From Akkermansia muciniphila (lineage in GTDB: Bacteria; Pseudomonadota; Gammaproteobacteria; Burkholderiales; Burkholderiaceae_C), in the NCBI GenBank assembly GCA_943327015.2, contig CALPVM020000152.1:1-6206 (forward strand): DNA of 6,206 nt, given 5' to 3'. The position numbers were made by a program, and so were the translations under genes. Each line of letters starts with the position of its first letter. Position 1 is the first letter of the stretch. Below the pieces are notes generated by a model. It made no database searches, was not told the origin of the DNA, and saw nothing but the letters and a program-made list of their open reading frames with translations. Of this stretch, positions 6,094 to 6,206 are shown piece after piece.

Positions 6094-6206
6094 CCGGCTT
6101 TGATGCGCTGCTGAATATGGGCTATAGCCTCGTCCACCTGATCTACCAGAATAAGGCATAAGTCTCCTGACTGCAGGTCGTTCAGTGCGGTGTCTATCGC
6201 ATTGAA
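6090..6206 (-). CDS. cphA: C-terminal end of a probable cyanophycin synthetase (5' part outside window)
   Basis: The last 38 codons and TAA stop of a minus-strand gene are present; the rest lies beyond the right edge. The residues include ALNDLQSGDLCLILVDQV followed by a helical, charged DEAIAHIQQRIKAG end. The pattern of a helix, then GDL plus a hydrophobic strand with Asp, then a final helix fits the closing segment of the Mur-ligase-like domain of cyanophycin synthetase, especially betaproteobacterial forms. Such enzymes polymerise Asp and Arg into the storage polymer cyanophycin. The frame is open across the whole stretch, and its codon use fits coding sequence. With so little sequence the family call is tentative; another Mur-ligase-like protein is the main alternative. 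It converges on gpsA with a 4 bp overlap. Confidence 0.55.
   Translation of the reverse strand, partial: FNAIDTALNDLQSGDLCLILVDQVDEAIAHIQQRIKAG

Overview
The window looks like chromosomal housekeeping DNA from a betaproteobacterium, most likely Burkholderiales and perhaps close to Alcaligenaceae. This is inferred from gene order and from features such as an Ala-rich tail on GpmA and a cyanophycin-synthetase-like gene end. GC content is moderate, and I see no mobile element, CRISPR array, tRNA or rRNA.

Layout. Two gene groups diverge from a short intergenic region at about 3740-3841. Leftward (minus strand) run gpmA (glycolytic phosphoglycerate mutase), ctpA (S41 carboxy-terminal processing protease), a moeB/thiF-type adenylyltransferase, and a GGDEF-family protein cut off by the left edge. 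Rightward (plus strand) run a membrane-anchored rhodanese (yibN-like), grxC (glutaredoxin 3), secB (export chaperone) and gpsA (glycerol-3-phosphate dehydrogenase). At the right edge a minus-strand gene converges on gpsA, overlapping it by 4 bp. Only its last 38 codons are present, and they resemble the C-terminus of a cyanophycin synthetase.

How the genes work together. The rightward cluster has the classic proteobacterial yibN-grxC-secB-gpsA order, linking sulfur/thiol chemistry, protein export and phospholipid precursor supply. A strong intrinsic terminator sits between grxC and secB, so secB-gpsA may be partly uncoupled from the redox genes. The leftward cluster resembles the gammaproteobacterial gpmI-envC-ctpA block. 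Here, however, cofactor-dependent GpmA occupies the mutase position and there is no envC.

Most interesting signal. The GGDEF protein at the left edge has lost its catalytic signature (DAQTL in place of GGDEF, with the nucleotide-binding residues also replaced). It keeps an RxxD inhibitory-site motif at the canonical five-residue spacing, which suggests a cyclic-di-GMP sensor rather than a synthase. Nothing else in the window looks like an undescribed system.
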